From the NCBI RefSeq assembly GCF_000020125.1, contig NC_010681.1, positions 4,340,001 through 4,404,000 of the forward strand: 64,000 nt of DNA, written 5' to 3'. Under the pieces are notes generated by a model that saw only the letters and a program-made list of their open reading frames with translations, was not told where the DNA came from and ran no database searches. The translations under genes and the position numbers were made by a program. Shown here piece by piece: positions 11,801-19,279 of the stretch. Source of the DNA: Paraburkholderia phytofirmans PsJN (GTDB lineage: Bacteria > Pseudomonadota > Gammaproteobacteria > Burkholderiales > Burkholderiaceae). Numbering within the stretch: position 1 is the first letter of the stretch; each line of letters opens with the position of its first letter.

Positions 11801-12825
11801 GTGCGCTCCTGCTGCGAACGCGAGTAGCGTGCATGCAGCGCGGAAAGCTTGATCGAAATGCCCGGGCCTTCGTAGATGCCACGGCCGCCGGCGGCCTTGC
11901 CGATCGCGTGGATCGCCTGTTCGTACGAGGCGTAGTAGCGCTGCGCGTCGGCTTCGGTGGTGGCCGCTTCGCCGAGCATGTCGTACGAGTAGCGGAAGCC
12001 GCGTGCTTCGTATTTGCGGCTATTGGCCAGCGCTTCGGAGATGTTCTCTCCGGTGACGAACTGCTCGCCCATCAGGCGCATCGCCATGTCGACGCCCTTA
12101 CGGATCAGCGGCTCACCGCCCTTGCCGATCAAACGCGTAAGCGCCGACGAAAGGCTCGTTTCGCTATTGGTCGTCACCAGCTTGCCGGTGATCATCAAGC
12201 CCCACGTCGCGGCGTTGACGAACATCGACGGCGCCTGGCCCATGTGCGATTTCCAGTCGCCCTTGCTGATCTTGTCGCGGATCAGCGCGTCGCGCGTGGC
12301 GCGGTCAGGAATGCGCAGTAGCGCTTCGGCGAGGCACATCAGCGCCACGCCTTCCTGGCTCGACAGCGAGAACTCGTGGATCAGACCTTCGACCCCACCG
12401 CCCTTGCTCTTGGTGCGCAGCGTTTCGACGAGCTTGCCGGCCATTGTCTGCACATCGCCCGCGAGGTTCGCCGGCAAACGCGCCTGGCCGACCAGGAACG
12501 GCAAGCATTCCGGCTCGGGACGGCGGTAAGCGGCCGTGATCGCCGCGCGCAGCACCGATTGCGGCTGCACGTTTTGCGCGAACTCGAGGAACGGGTGCGA
12601 CGCGCCGTCTTCTTCCTGCTCGACCGAGGCGCCATCGGCAAGATCCGCCGAGCCTGTCACGCCCGACAGTTCGGGCGGCAACTGACCGTGCTCGATCTTT
12701 TCGAGGTACGCGAAGATGGCCTGCTTGATGAGCCAGTGCGGAGTGCGTTCAAGACGGGTAGCGGCATCTTTCAGCCGGGAACGCAGGAGGTCGTCGACCT
12801 TGACGCCAAGGGTGGTGCTAGCCAT
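8896..12825 (-). CDS. putA: Trifunctional proline dehydrogenase / P5C dehydrogenase / DNA-binding repressor PutA
   Basis: This 1309-residue PutA oxidises proline to glutamate in two steps. Residues 1-45 form a ribbon-helix-helix DNA-binding domain (MASTTLGVKVDDLLRSRLKD), so this is the autorepressing type. The FAD-dependent proline dehydrogenase barrel follows (about 180-480, with the FAD and substrate region GYPVYTRK). The NAD-dependent aldehyde dehydrogenase (about 560-1020) has catalytic Cys near 907 in GQRCSAL. A further C-terminal domain is typical of long PutAs. An in-frame extension upstream to 13101 is rejected because RHH homology begins at ATG 12825 and the promoter elements lie upstream of it. 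The control region at 12881-12933 contains GTTGCA boxes, the motif known to be bound by enteric PutA. Confidence 0.97.
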   Translation of the reverse strand: MASTTLGVKVDDLLRSRLKDAATRLERTPHWLIKQAIFAYLEKIEHGQLPPELSGVTGSADLADGASVEQEEDGASHPFLEFAQNVQPQSVLRAAITAAYRRPEPECLPFLVGQARLPANLAGDVQTMAGKLVETLRTKSKGGGVEGLIHEFSLSSQEGVALMCLAEALLRIPDRATRDALIRDKISKGDWKSHMGQAPSMFVNAATWGLMITGKLVTTNSETSLSSALTRLIGKGGEPLIRKGVDMAMRLMGEQFVTGENISEALANSRKYEARGFRYSYDMLGEAATTEADAQRYYASYEQAIHAIGKAAGGRGIYEGPGISIKLSALHARYSRSQQERTMSELLPRVRSLAILARRYDIGLNIDAEEADRLEISLDLLEALCFDPELAGWNGIGFVVQAYQKRCPFVIDYIIDLARRSRHRIMVRLVKGAYWDTEIKRAQVDGLEGYPVYTRKIYTDVSYLACAKKLLSAPDAVYPQFATHNAHTLSAIYHLAGNNYYPGQYEFQCLHGMGEPLYEEVTGRDKLNRPCRVYAPVGTHETLLAYLVRRLLENGANTSFVNRIADENVAIKDLIADPVDEASKIVPLGAPHAKIPLPRNLYGAERLNSMGLDLSNEHRLASLSSALLASAHHPWRAAPMLEDNEIAVGVARDVRNPADHRDLVGTVVEATPEHVSAALAHAVAAAPIWQATPVDARADCLARAADLLEAQMHTLMGLVVREAGKSLANAVAEIREAIDFLRYYSTQIRDEFSNDTHRPLGPVVCISPWNFPLAIFMGQVAAALAAGNTVLAKPAEQTPLIAAQAVRILREAGVPAGAVQLLPGNGETVGAALVADPRTRAVMFTGSTEVARLINKTLSGRLDPDGKPIPLIAETGGQNAMIVDSSALAEQVVADVLQSSFDSAGQRCSALRVLCLQDDVADRTLEMLTGAMRELAVGNPDRLSIDVGPVIDLDAKRGIDAHVATMREKGRKVEQLPMPDGCAQGTFVPPTLIELDSIDELKREVFGPVLHVVRYRRSQLDKLLEQIRTTGYGLTLGIHTRIDETIAHVISRAHVGNIYVNRNVIGAVVGVQPFGGEGLSGTGPKAGGALYLQRLLATRPAGLPKSLAQALVADAPNAAENSDNPSAALTAYRDWLIAEQQPVLAARCDGYLSHMPAGATAVLSGPTGERNTYTLGPRGTVLCIASTASGARVQFAAALATGNRALFEGAAGEQLVAQLPASLKSRASVKKSADATFDAVLFEGDSDELLALVKEVAKRPGPIVSVQGVAARALESGDEDYALERLLTERSVSVNTAAAGGNANLMTIG

Positions 12826-12880
12826 GTTTCCTTCTTCGGATACCAAACGAATGCGCTGGGAAAGACTAAAAGTTGGGCGA

Positions 12881-12909
12881 ATCGTACGCCTCCCAATAAA
12901 AAGGTGCAA
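12881..12909 (-). promoter_or_regulatory. Candidate sigma-70 promoter for putA
   Basis: Read on the minus strand, TTGCAC (12909-12904), a 17-bp spacer and TACGAT (12886-12881) form a plausible -35/-10 pair. Transcription would start about 50 bp before the putA ATG. The -35 element lies inside one arm of the inverted repeat that contains the GTTGCA boxes, so PutA bound there would block RNA polymerase. The hexamers match consensus only moderately (3/6 and 4/6). Confidence 0.45.
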
Positions 12910-12933
12910 CCATGTTCCGAGCATGGTTGCACC
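12893..12933 (-). terminator. 12-bp hairpin with T tail, also a pair of GTTGCA operator-like boxes
   Basis: GGTGCAACCATG (12903-12914) and CATGGTTGCACC (12922-12933) form a perfect 12-bp stem with a 7-base loop. On the minus strand it is followed by TTTTTATT, so it can stop transcripts arriving from priA. Each arm contains GTTGCA (12926-12931 on plus, 12910-12905 on minus), 21 bp apart, about two helical turns. This motif is the recognition sequence reported for the RHH domain of enteric PutA. Terminator and operator functions may both be real. Confidence 0.7.
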
Positions 12934-13137
12934 CTGTTGAGAGCCTTGTGCGACGGGGGTTTGCGCCAGATAGCGCTGAGCGCGTGCGCAGCGGTTGCGC
13001 TTAGTACTTTCCCTGGCGTGATTCTTTTTGCATTTACCCTTATCAGAACGGGTCGGCGCGCCGTTATACGGAACATAGCGGCACGCGGCCTCCGGGCACA
13101 CACAAAAAAACGGTACGGGGTTTTGAGGACAGGCGAA

Positions 13138-13308
13138 ATGGAAAAGTGGCTGGTGATATTGGGCATCTGGGCGATGTGCGCGACTTGCGGCGTCCTCTTC
13201 ATACGCGGCGCGACGAGCGGGCCGGGCAGGCGCGAGCCCGACGACGAACGTGCGCCGGCGGTATCGCGCGCTTCGGCGGGCGATGCGCGGGCCGCATTGA
13301 ACGATTGA
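13138..13308 (+). CDS. Small membrane protein, function unknown
   Basis: This is a predicted 56-residue protein. It begins MEKWLVILGIWAMCATCGVLFIRG, a single transmembrane or signal-anchor segment (about residues 4-22) with two cysteines, followed by a hydrophilic Arg/Asp/Ala-rich tail. A GAGGA ribosome site (about 13126) stands 8 bases before the ATG. It is divergent from putA and convergent with priA. The combination of ribosome site, clean hydrophobic segment and good codon use suggests a real gene, but no family was recognised. Confidence 0.55.
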   Translation: MEKWLVILGIWAMCATCGVLFIRGATSGPGRREPDDERAPAVSRASAGDARAALND

Positions 13309-13561
13309 GCGGTTGCGTCCGGTGTTCCGTGCCGGATGCAGCGATGCCGCTTTTTACGCTGACTCCGGTTGCCGGGCGCGTTCAACGCCGAGCTTCATGC
13401 CGCGGCGTGGTATCGGCACGCGTCGATGTCGGCGGCCGGTTTTGAACTGCGCACAGGTATCTCGGCAAAATATAGACGAGCGGCGCCGCGGAACGAAACG
13501 ACCTTTCGCGCCGGGAACATGACCGAAAGAAGTAGCGACGGCGCCGGGCCGGCGACGCGCC

Positions 13562-15808
13562 TTAGATGTCGAGCGGATCGACTTCCAGATTCCAGCGCAG
13601 CACGCCTTTCAGGCCGCGCAGCAGCGGCTGCCAGGCACGCAAGGTCGCCTGCAAGGCGGCCCGCGACGCGCTCTCGATCAGCAATTGCGCGCGGTGCACG
13701 TGCATTACTTTGACGATGGTGAGCGGCACCGCGTCGTAGACCGTCACGCGTTCGGCGGCCGCAATGCCGGTCAACTCGGCCGCCGCCTGTTGCAGGAAGG
13801 CGAGCGCGGCTTCGAGCGTGCGACCTTCGGCGCGCAGCAAAGCCTGATAGACGAATGGCGGCAAGTGCGCGTCACGCCGTTCGGCCAGCGTGGAATTGGC
13901 GAAGCCGACATAGTCGTGGCGCCCCAACGCGTGATAGAGCGCGTGGCGCGGATAGCGTGTCTGCACGAGCACTTCACCCGGCAAACCCGCACGGCCTGCC
14001 CGGCCGCTCACCTGCATCAGTTGCGCGAAAAGGCGTTCACTCGCGCGGAAGTCGTGGGAAAACAACGCGGTGTCGGCGTTCAGCACGCCGACCAGCGATA
14101 CGCGCTGAAAGTCGTGACCTTTGGCGATCATCTGCGTGCCGACAAGGATATCGACTTCGCCCGCGTGGACGTCGGAGAACAGCGCTTGCGCGCTGCCTTT
14201 ACGACGCGTGCTGTCGGCGTCGATCCGCAAGATGCGGGCGCCGGGCACCGCGCTCGCCAGCGTTTCTTCAACGCGCTGCGTGCCGCGGCCCATCGGCGCG
14301 ATATCCACGTTGCCGCACTCCGGGCACGAACGCGGGATACGCGCTTCCCAGCCGCAGTGGTGGCAGCGCAGCGCGCGCTCGGGCTTATGCAGCACGACAT
14401 ACGCGCTGCACCGTGGACAACCGGCGACCCAGCCGCAGGCATCGCAGGCAAGCTGCGGCGCGTAACCGCGGCGGTTCAGGAACACCAGGCTTTGCTCGCC
14501 GCGTTCGAGCCGCGCCTTCAGCGCCGCGATCAGCGGCCCCGACAAACCTTCCACCGATGCCCGCCCGCGCCGCCTCTCCTCTTCCAGATCGATCAGTTTG
14601 ACGGTGGGCAAAACGGCCTCGGCGACGGCACGGCGCGACAAGGTGAGCCGCTTGTAGCGGCCCTGGTCCGCCTGCCACCAGCTTTCCAGCGACGGCGTGG
14701 CCGAACCGAGCACGACCGGCAAGCCGAGTTGCTTGGCGCGATAAATCGCCAGATCGCGCGCCGAGTAACGCAAACCTTCCTGCTGCTTGTAAGCCGGATC
14801 GTGCTCCTCGTCGACGACGATGATCGCGAGCTGGGGCAGCGACGCCAGCACCGCCAGCCGCGTGCCGAGCACGATGCGCGCGCGGCCGGTGTGCGCAGCG
14901 AACCAGTTGCGGGCGCGCTCGCCTTCCGCGAGGCCGCTGTGCAGCGTGACGATCGACGTGCCCTCGAGCGCGGCGAAGCGCGCACGGAAGGCCGCTTCGA
15001 ACTGCGGCGTGAGATTGATTTCGGGGACGAGGACGAGCGCCTGGGCGTCGGGCTTCGCGGCCAAAATCTCCGCGAGCGCGCGCAAATAGACCTCCGTTTT
15101 GCCGCTGCCCGTCACGCCGTGCAGCAGAAACGGCGCAAAGCCGTCGGCATCGCGGATGGCTTCGACGGCTGCCGCCTGCTCGTCCGTGAGCGTGGGCAGC
15201 GCGGGCGCGGGCACGTCAGCCGAAGCGGCTGTGGCCAGCGCCGCCGCGGCTTCGATAACGTCCAATGCAACCCAGCCCTCCGCCCGCCAGGCGTCGAGTG
15301 TTGCAATCGCTTTGGGGTGTAGCGCGCGGGCGTCGGCGGCAAGCAGGAACTCTGTTTCGGCCAACGCCTGCGCCAATTTCCGCAAGGCGCTTGCCCGCGC
15401 CGGCAGGGCATCGGGCAACGCGACGCGGCCTGCGGGCGTGAGACTGTAGCGCTCTTCCGGCGCGAACAGGCGCGACCAGCGCGACGCATCGCGCAACGCC
15501 TGTGGCAACGCGGGCAACGCAACCTCTCCGAGGCCGCGCTGGTAGTAGTCGGCGGCAAACGCGGCCAGCTTCAGCCATTCCGACGACACCGGCGGGCAGG
15601 CGGTGCACACGCCTTCTACGGAACGAAGACGATCTGCCGGCACGTCGCTGTGAGCGGTCACTTCGCAGACGAGCCCGACGACATGGCGTTTCCCGAACGG
15701 CACGCTCACCAGCATGCCCGGCGCGACAGGCACAGGCGTGTCGAAACGGTAGTCGAACAAGGTCGCCAGCGGATGGTCGAGTGCGACGCGGACGAACACC
15801 TCGCTCAC
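13562..15808 (-). CDS. priA: Primosomal replication-restart helicase PriA
   Basis: This 748-residue superfamily 2 helicase restarts stalled replication forks. An N-terminal DNA-binding region is followed by Walker A GVTGSGKTEVY (about residue 232) and the DEEH box. The paired zinc-binding cysteines CDACGW, CPRCSAY, CHHCGW and CPECG come next, then the C-terminal helicase motifs VGTQMIAKGHDF and QVSGRAGRAG. All key motifs are present. Length is normal. The 465-bp upstream gap contains a perfect DnaA box at 15960. No clear terminator follows directly; the hairpin at 12893-12933 could end its transcript. Confidence 0.97.
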   Translation of the reverse strand: MSEVFVRVALDHPLATLFDYRFDTPVPVAPGMLVSVPFGKRHVVGLVCEVTAHSDVPADRLRSVEGVCTACPPVSSEWLKLAAFAADYYQRGLGEVALPALPQALRDASRWSRLFAPEERYSLTPAGRVALPDALPARASALRKLAQALAETEFLLAADARALHPKAIATLDAWRAEGWVALDVIEAAAALATAASADVPAPALPTLTDEQAAAVEAIRDADGFAPFLLHGVTGSGKTEVYLRALAEILAAKPDAQALVLVPEINLTPQFEAAFRARFAALEGTSIVTLHSGLAEGERARNWFAAHTGRARIVLGTRLAVLASLPQLAIIVVDEEHDPAYKQQEGLRYSARDLAIYRAKQLGLPVVLGSATPSLESWWQADQGRYKRLTLSRRAVAEAVLPTVKLIDLEEERRRGRASVEGLSGPLIAALKARLERGEQSLVFLNRRGYAPQLACDACGWVAGCPRCSAYVVLHKPERALRCHHCGWEARIPRSCPECGNVDIAPMGRGTQRVEETLASAVPGARILRIDADSTRRKGSAQALFSDVHAGEVDILVGTQMIAKGHDFQRVSLVGVLNADTALFSHDFRASERLFAQLMQVSGRAGRAGLPGEVLVQTRYPRHALYHALGRHDYVGFANSTLAERRDAHLPPFVYQALLRAEGRTLEAALAFLQQAAAELTGIAAAERVTVYDAVPLTIVKVMHVHRAQLLIESASRAALQATLRAWQPLLRGLKGVLRWNLEVDPLDI

Positions 15809-16273
15809 GCGTCAGCAGGCATGAGAGGAATGAGCGCGACACGATGCCACATCGTGGTGCCCATTGAGCAGACGGCGAATCCGTAGAAGTTAAAGTAAAA
15901 CTTCAATTTCGGCGCTAAGTTTTGGATTCCGCTGAACAATTGCAATCGGTCCGAGTGCCTGTGGATAACTTTGTTGAGAACTTCGCCCGGACGGCCCGGG
16001 AACCGCGCCGCAGCGGCCTTCTGTGGGGTTCCGCACAGTCTGGCCAGAACCCGTCAAACCCTTGCCAGACAAGGCTTAGATCAAATGCGCCTGCAATGTG
16101 CAAGGGCCAGGACACGACTAAAGCTTCTACCGCGCCGCAGCGTGATGAATGTGCATAAGTCAAGTCTTGACTTTCGCAGGACCGCCGTCCGACGGCCTGT
16201 TAGCTGCAAATTTCCCCTTAGACCGAGAGCCCAGTTCGCTGCAATGCAACAAAAAATGGTAACGATTACGGCT
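15809..16273. other. Gene-free spacer upstream of priA
   Basis: No credible gene was seen. The stretch holds a perfect DnaA box at 15960-15968 and a small AT-rich inverted repeat GAAGTT/AACTTC at 15886-15904 that could belong to the priA promoter. Short open frames lack ribosome sites or recognisable homology. Confidence 0.6.
15960..15968 (-). promoter_or_regulatory. DnaA box (perfect TTATCCACA) upstream of priA
   Basis: TGTGGATAA on the plus strand is the reverse complement of the strong DnaA box TTATCCACA. It lies 152 bp before the priA start. A single box could be a DnaA regulatory site or chance. Confidence 0.5.
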
Positions 16274-17374
16274 TCATGCCGGTGCATGAGCGCCGCTGCG
16301 AATCGCCCGGCTATGACGATGCACCTCGTCGACGAGCTCGGCGACGTTCTCCGGCGGTGTGAACTGCGAAATGCCGTGGCCGAGATTGAACACGTGGCCG
16401 GGATGATTCCCGAAGCTGTCGAGCACCGCGCGCGCTTCCATGCGGATTGAAGCCGGCGGCGCGAACAGCACCGATGGATCGATATTGCCCTGTAGCGCCA
16501 CCTTCCCACCCACGCGCTCGCGCGCTTTGCTCAGGTTCACCGTCCAGTCGAGGCCGACTGCATCCACGCCGGTTTCGGCGATTTCGTCGAGCCACAGCCC
16601 GCCGCCCTTCGTGAAGGTAATGACCGGGACTTTTTCGCCGCCGTGGTCGCGCTTCAACTGACTCACCACCTGCTGGATGTACTGCAGCGAGAAACGTTGA
16701 TACACGCCGTCAGCCAGCGCCCCGCCCCACGTGTCGAAAATCATTACGGCTTGCGCGCCGGCTTCGATCTGGGCGTTCAAATACGCGGCGACCGAGCGCG
16801 CGTTGACGTCGAGAATGCGGTGCATCAGATCCGGACGCGCATAGAGCATCGACTTCACCGTGCGGAAATCCGCCGACCCGCCGCCTTCGACCATGTAGCA
16901 CGCGAGCGTCCACGGACTGCCCGAAAAGCCGATCAGCGGTACGCGTTGACGGCCTTGCGCGTCGGTCAGCGCGGTGCGAATTTCGCGCACGGCGTCGGTC
17001 ACGTAGCGCAGCGTGGCGTCGATGTCCGGCACCGCGAGGCGCGCGACGTCGTCTTCCGTGCGAACCGGGCGAACAAACTTAGGACCCTCGCCGGTCACGA
17101 ATTCGAGGCCGAGACCCATGGCGTCGGGCACGGTGAGGATGTCGGAGAACAGGATCGCGGCGTCGAGCGGATAACGGTCGAGCGGCTGCAACGTGACTTC
17201 TGTCGCGTACGCTGGGCTCTTCGCCAAACCGAGAAAACTGCCCGCGCGACCGCGCGTGGCGTTGTATTCCGGCAGGTAGCGGCCAGCTTGCCGCATCAGC
17301 CAGATCGGCGTGTAGTCGGTCGGCTGGCGCAGCAGTGCGCGCAGGAAAGTGTCGTTCAGGAGTTTATGGGCCAC
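16274..17374 (-). CDS. hemE: Uroporphyrinogen decarboxylase
   Basis: This 366-residue cytoplasmic enzyme decarboxylates the four acetate side chains of uroporphyrinogen III to give coproporphyrinogen III in haem synthesis. Signature regions are present: [10 protein letters not shown] near the N-terminus, [17 protein letters not shown] in the middle and FNLGHGI near the C-terminus. The GTG at 17374 ([15 protein letters not shown]) is chosen because known homologues start MAHxLLNDTF; an upstream TTG at 17395 would add seven residues. There is no strong ribosome site for either start. It is transcribed leftwards toward priA, 465 bp away. Confidence 0.95.
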   Translation of the reverse strand: MAHKLLNDTFLRALLRQPTDYTPIWLMRQAGRYLPEYNATRGRAGSFLGLAKSPAYATEVTLQPLDRYPLDAAILFSDILTVPDAMGLGLEFVTGEGPKFVRPVRTEDDVARLAVPDIDATLRYVTDAVREIRTALTDAQGRQRVPLIGFSGSPWTLACYMVEGGGSADFRTVKSMLYARPDLMHRILDVNARSVAAYLNAQIEAGAQAVMIFDTWGGALADGVYQRFSLQYIQQVVSQLKRDHGGEKVPVITFTKGGGLWLDEIAETGVDAVGLDWTVNLSKARERVGGKVALQGNIDPSVLFAPPASIRMEARAVLDSFGNHPGHVFNLGHGISQFTPPENVAELVDEVHRHSRAIRSGAHAPA

Positions 17375-17592
17375 GTTGCGTACGACTGAGGGCAAAGGGG
17401 CATTTTACCGGAGCCTGCCCGCCGCATCGTGCTTGATCCGGCCAATAACTGTCGGGCGCGTCGTTCGCGGCCGGTTTTAGGTGGGCTGGCCGTGGCGTCA
17501 TGACCTGGCCGAACGGCCAATGTTCAAGCGCAAATTGCCGGGCTATCATCCAACGGACTTACCAAACAATTACTTACAACCAAGGAGACTCG

Positions 17593-18390
17593 ATGAACAA
17601 GGCAGCACTCGCACTGCTCGGCACGCTGGCCGGCGTTTTGATGCACGCTGGCGTGGCTGGGGCACAGACCAGCGCCACCACGGCAACGCCCTCGCGGCTC
17701 GACGAAATTCTCGCGCGCGGCACGCTGCGCGCCTGCACGACGGGCGACTACAAGCCGTATTCGTTTTACAAGGCGGACGGCCAGTTCGAAGGCATTGATA
17801 TCGACATGACGGAGTCGCTCGCCAAGTCGCTCGGCGTCAAGACGGAGTACATCAAGACGTCTTGGTCGAATCTGATGAACGACTTTGTCGCCAAGTGCGA
17901 TGTGGGCGTGGGCGGTGTGTCGCCGACCCTCGAGCGGCAGAAGCGCGCGTTTTTCACGCAGGCCTACATGGTCGACGGTAAGACGCCGATCGTTCGGTGC
18001 GACGACGTCAACAAATATCAAACCGTCGCGCAAATCGACCAGCCGGCGACACGCGTGATCGTCAATCCGGGCGGCACCAATGAGCGCTTCGCGAAACAGT
18101 ATTTTCCGCACGCGAACCTGACCGTCTATCCGGATAACGTGACGATCTTCAAGCAGATCCTCGCCGGCAAGGCGGATGTGATGGTGACGGACGCGTCGGA
18201 AACTCTGTTGCAGCAAAAGTTGAATCCCGGTCTGTGCTCGGTTCATCCGGACAAGCCGTTCCAGTACGGTGAAAAGGCCTGGCTCTTACCGCGCGGCGAT
18301 GTGGCGTTCCAGCAATACGTCGACCAATGGTTGCACCTCGCGCGGGCAACAGGCGAATACCAAGCCATTTCGGACAAGTGGCTGAAGTAG
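17593..18390 (+). CDS. pheC: Periplasmic cyclohexadienyl dehydratase-like protein (PheC type) or amino-acid binding protein
   Basis: This 265-residue protein has a signal peptide cleaved near residue 24 (VAGA-QT) and one SBP_bac_3 domain. It shares many segments with the Pseudomonas periplasmic cyclohexadienyl dehydratase PheC: TGDYKPYSFYKADG, TSWSNLM, DGKTPI, QIDQPATRVIVNPGGTNERFA, DNVTIFKQILAGKADVMVTDA and the tail FQYGEKAWLLPRGD. PheC turns prephenate or arogenate into phenylpyruvate or phenylalanine in the periplasm and evolved from a solute-binding protein, so an amino-acid binding role cannot be excluded. AAGGAGA precedes ATG 17593. No transporter genes are adjacent, which favours the enzyme reading. 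Confidence 0.7.
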   Translation: MNKAALALLGTLAGVLMHAGVAGAQTSATTATPSRLDEILARGTLRACTTGDYKPYSFYKADGQFEGIDIDMTESLAKSLGVKTEYIKTSWSNLMNDFVAKCDVGVGGVSPTLERQKRAFFTQAYMVDGKTPIVRCDDVNKYQTVAQIDQPATRVIVNPGGTNERFAKQYFPHANLTVYPDNVTIFKQILAGKADVMVTDASETLLQQKLNPGLCSVHPDKPFQYGEKAWLLPRGDVAFQQYVDQWLHLARATGEYQAISDKWLK

Positions 18391-19085
18391 CGTAACGCGC
18401 TTTTTGGCCGCCCCCGTTTCCATTTTTCGCTGTGAGACGGTGGCGGTCGAGAAACGCCAAATGACCACGTTCACGCGCCAATCATGTAACGGTACAAGGC
18501 GCTGTTAAGTGAAACCCGAACAATAATGCCATCACAGCCCTCGGTCAGCGCGGTCTTTGCACCCCAATTGCGCGTACAGGCGGATGTTGCGATGCAATGC
18601 GGCCGCACCAGTTCGATTGCGGAAACTCGCGAGGTCGGGCAAGGACCTGTAACACGGGGAATTCTCCGCCCAAAAGATGAATGTGCAACCATTTCATGCA
18701 GAATCGACTTAACGGATTACGCCGCACTATGCGTCGCGAATAGCATCAATCAGGCGTATGAAATTGCGAGCGAGTCATCGGTAAAAATTACGTTTCAATC
18801 GTATCGTTTTGGCAAAATATCCTGTAGCGCCTTATCTGGCGGGCGTTACAACCTGAAACACTTTGTTACCGCGCTCGTAGATTAATTCGCCCACAATGCC
18901 CTCACGGTTTCAACACGGATGTGGCTGGGTGCTTGGTGTGAGCGGATACGATGCACTTGCCGGTCGGCCTATGCCGAAGCCCTGTAAAGGGGCATCCCTG
19001 CTGGGGCCGTAGTCGACGCAGGGTCGTCGTCTCAGTCGGTTCCTTCTTTGGTCTCCTCGCGCTAACCCCGTAGCGTGTGGTTTTT
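18391..19085. other. Gene-free stretch before an isolated terminator
   Basis: About 0.7 kb with no convincing protein gene. The left part (18480-18890) is AT-richer than its surroundings. An open frame at 18526-18885 has no ribosome site, atypical codon use and no recognisable domain. The right part (about 18895-19085) is GC-rich with several short inverted repeats and leads into a strong plus-strand terminator; see the separate candidate RNA entry. Confidence 0.6.
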
Positions 19086-19111
19086 AGCGGGCTCCAGGCC
19101 CGCTTTTTTTT
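18895..19111 (+). ncRNA. Candidate structured non-coding RNA
   Basis: A plus-strand terminator at 19086 has no protein gene before it for 700 bp, yet the 190 bases just upstream are rich in short hairpins: TCGGC/GCCGA near 18964-18977, GACG/CGTC near 19015-19030 and CGCTA/TAGCG near 19060-19075. The stretch lacks tRNA, tmRNA, SRP RNA and RNase P hallmarks as far as I can see. A 6S-like or other small RNA of roughly 200 bases is possible. The 5' end is a guess. Confidence 0.35.
19086..19111 (+). terminator. Strong rho-independent terminator with no coding gene before it
   Basis: AGCGGGC/GCCCGCT forms a 7-bp stem with a 5-base loop and is followed by eight T. On the minus strand there is only a weaker upstream T-run, so the plus direction is favoured. 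The next plus-strand gene upstream is pheC, which ends at 18390. Confidence 0.85.
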
Positions 19112-19279
19112 CGTCTGGCCAAACGTTTGCGCACTGCAGTAAGGCGATATATCGAGCATATTCGCGGCACTTGAGCGAACTTGCGCGGCAAACGATTTGC
19201 CCCCTCTGCTTTATCTTGTTGCCTCGTCAGCCGATCCGCGGCGCGCGACGTTTTTGCCCGCGCGGACTGCCATTCAGAG

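Noticed and set aside
9184..12321. Very long open frame (1045 codons) antisense to putA on the plus strand
   Set aside because: Arg/His-rich composition with no domain or ribosome site. It is a shadow caused by high GC at third codon positions of putA.
12826..13101. N-terminal extension of PutA by 92 codons
   Set aside because: It would translate through the terminator hairpin and predicted promoter; family homology begins at ATG 12825.
18526..18885. 119-codon plus-strand frame between pheC and the orphan terminator
   Set aside because: No ribosome site, no GC-rich third positions and no domain; probably chance.
18901..18950. GGTTTCAACACGGATGTGG as a tmRNA 5' end
   Set aside because: Resembles the tmRNA start only loosely; no tag-peptide frame and no T-arm GGTTCGA near the 3' side.
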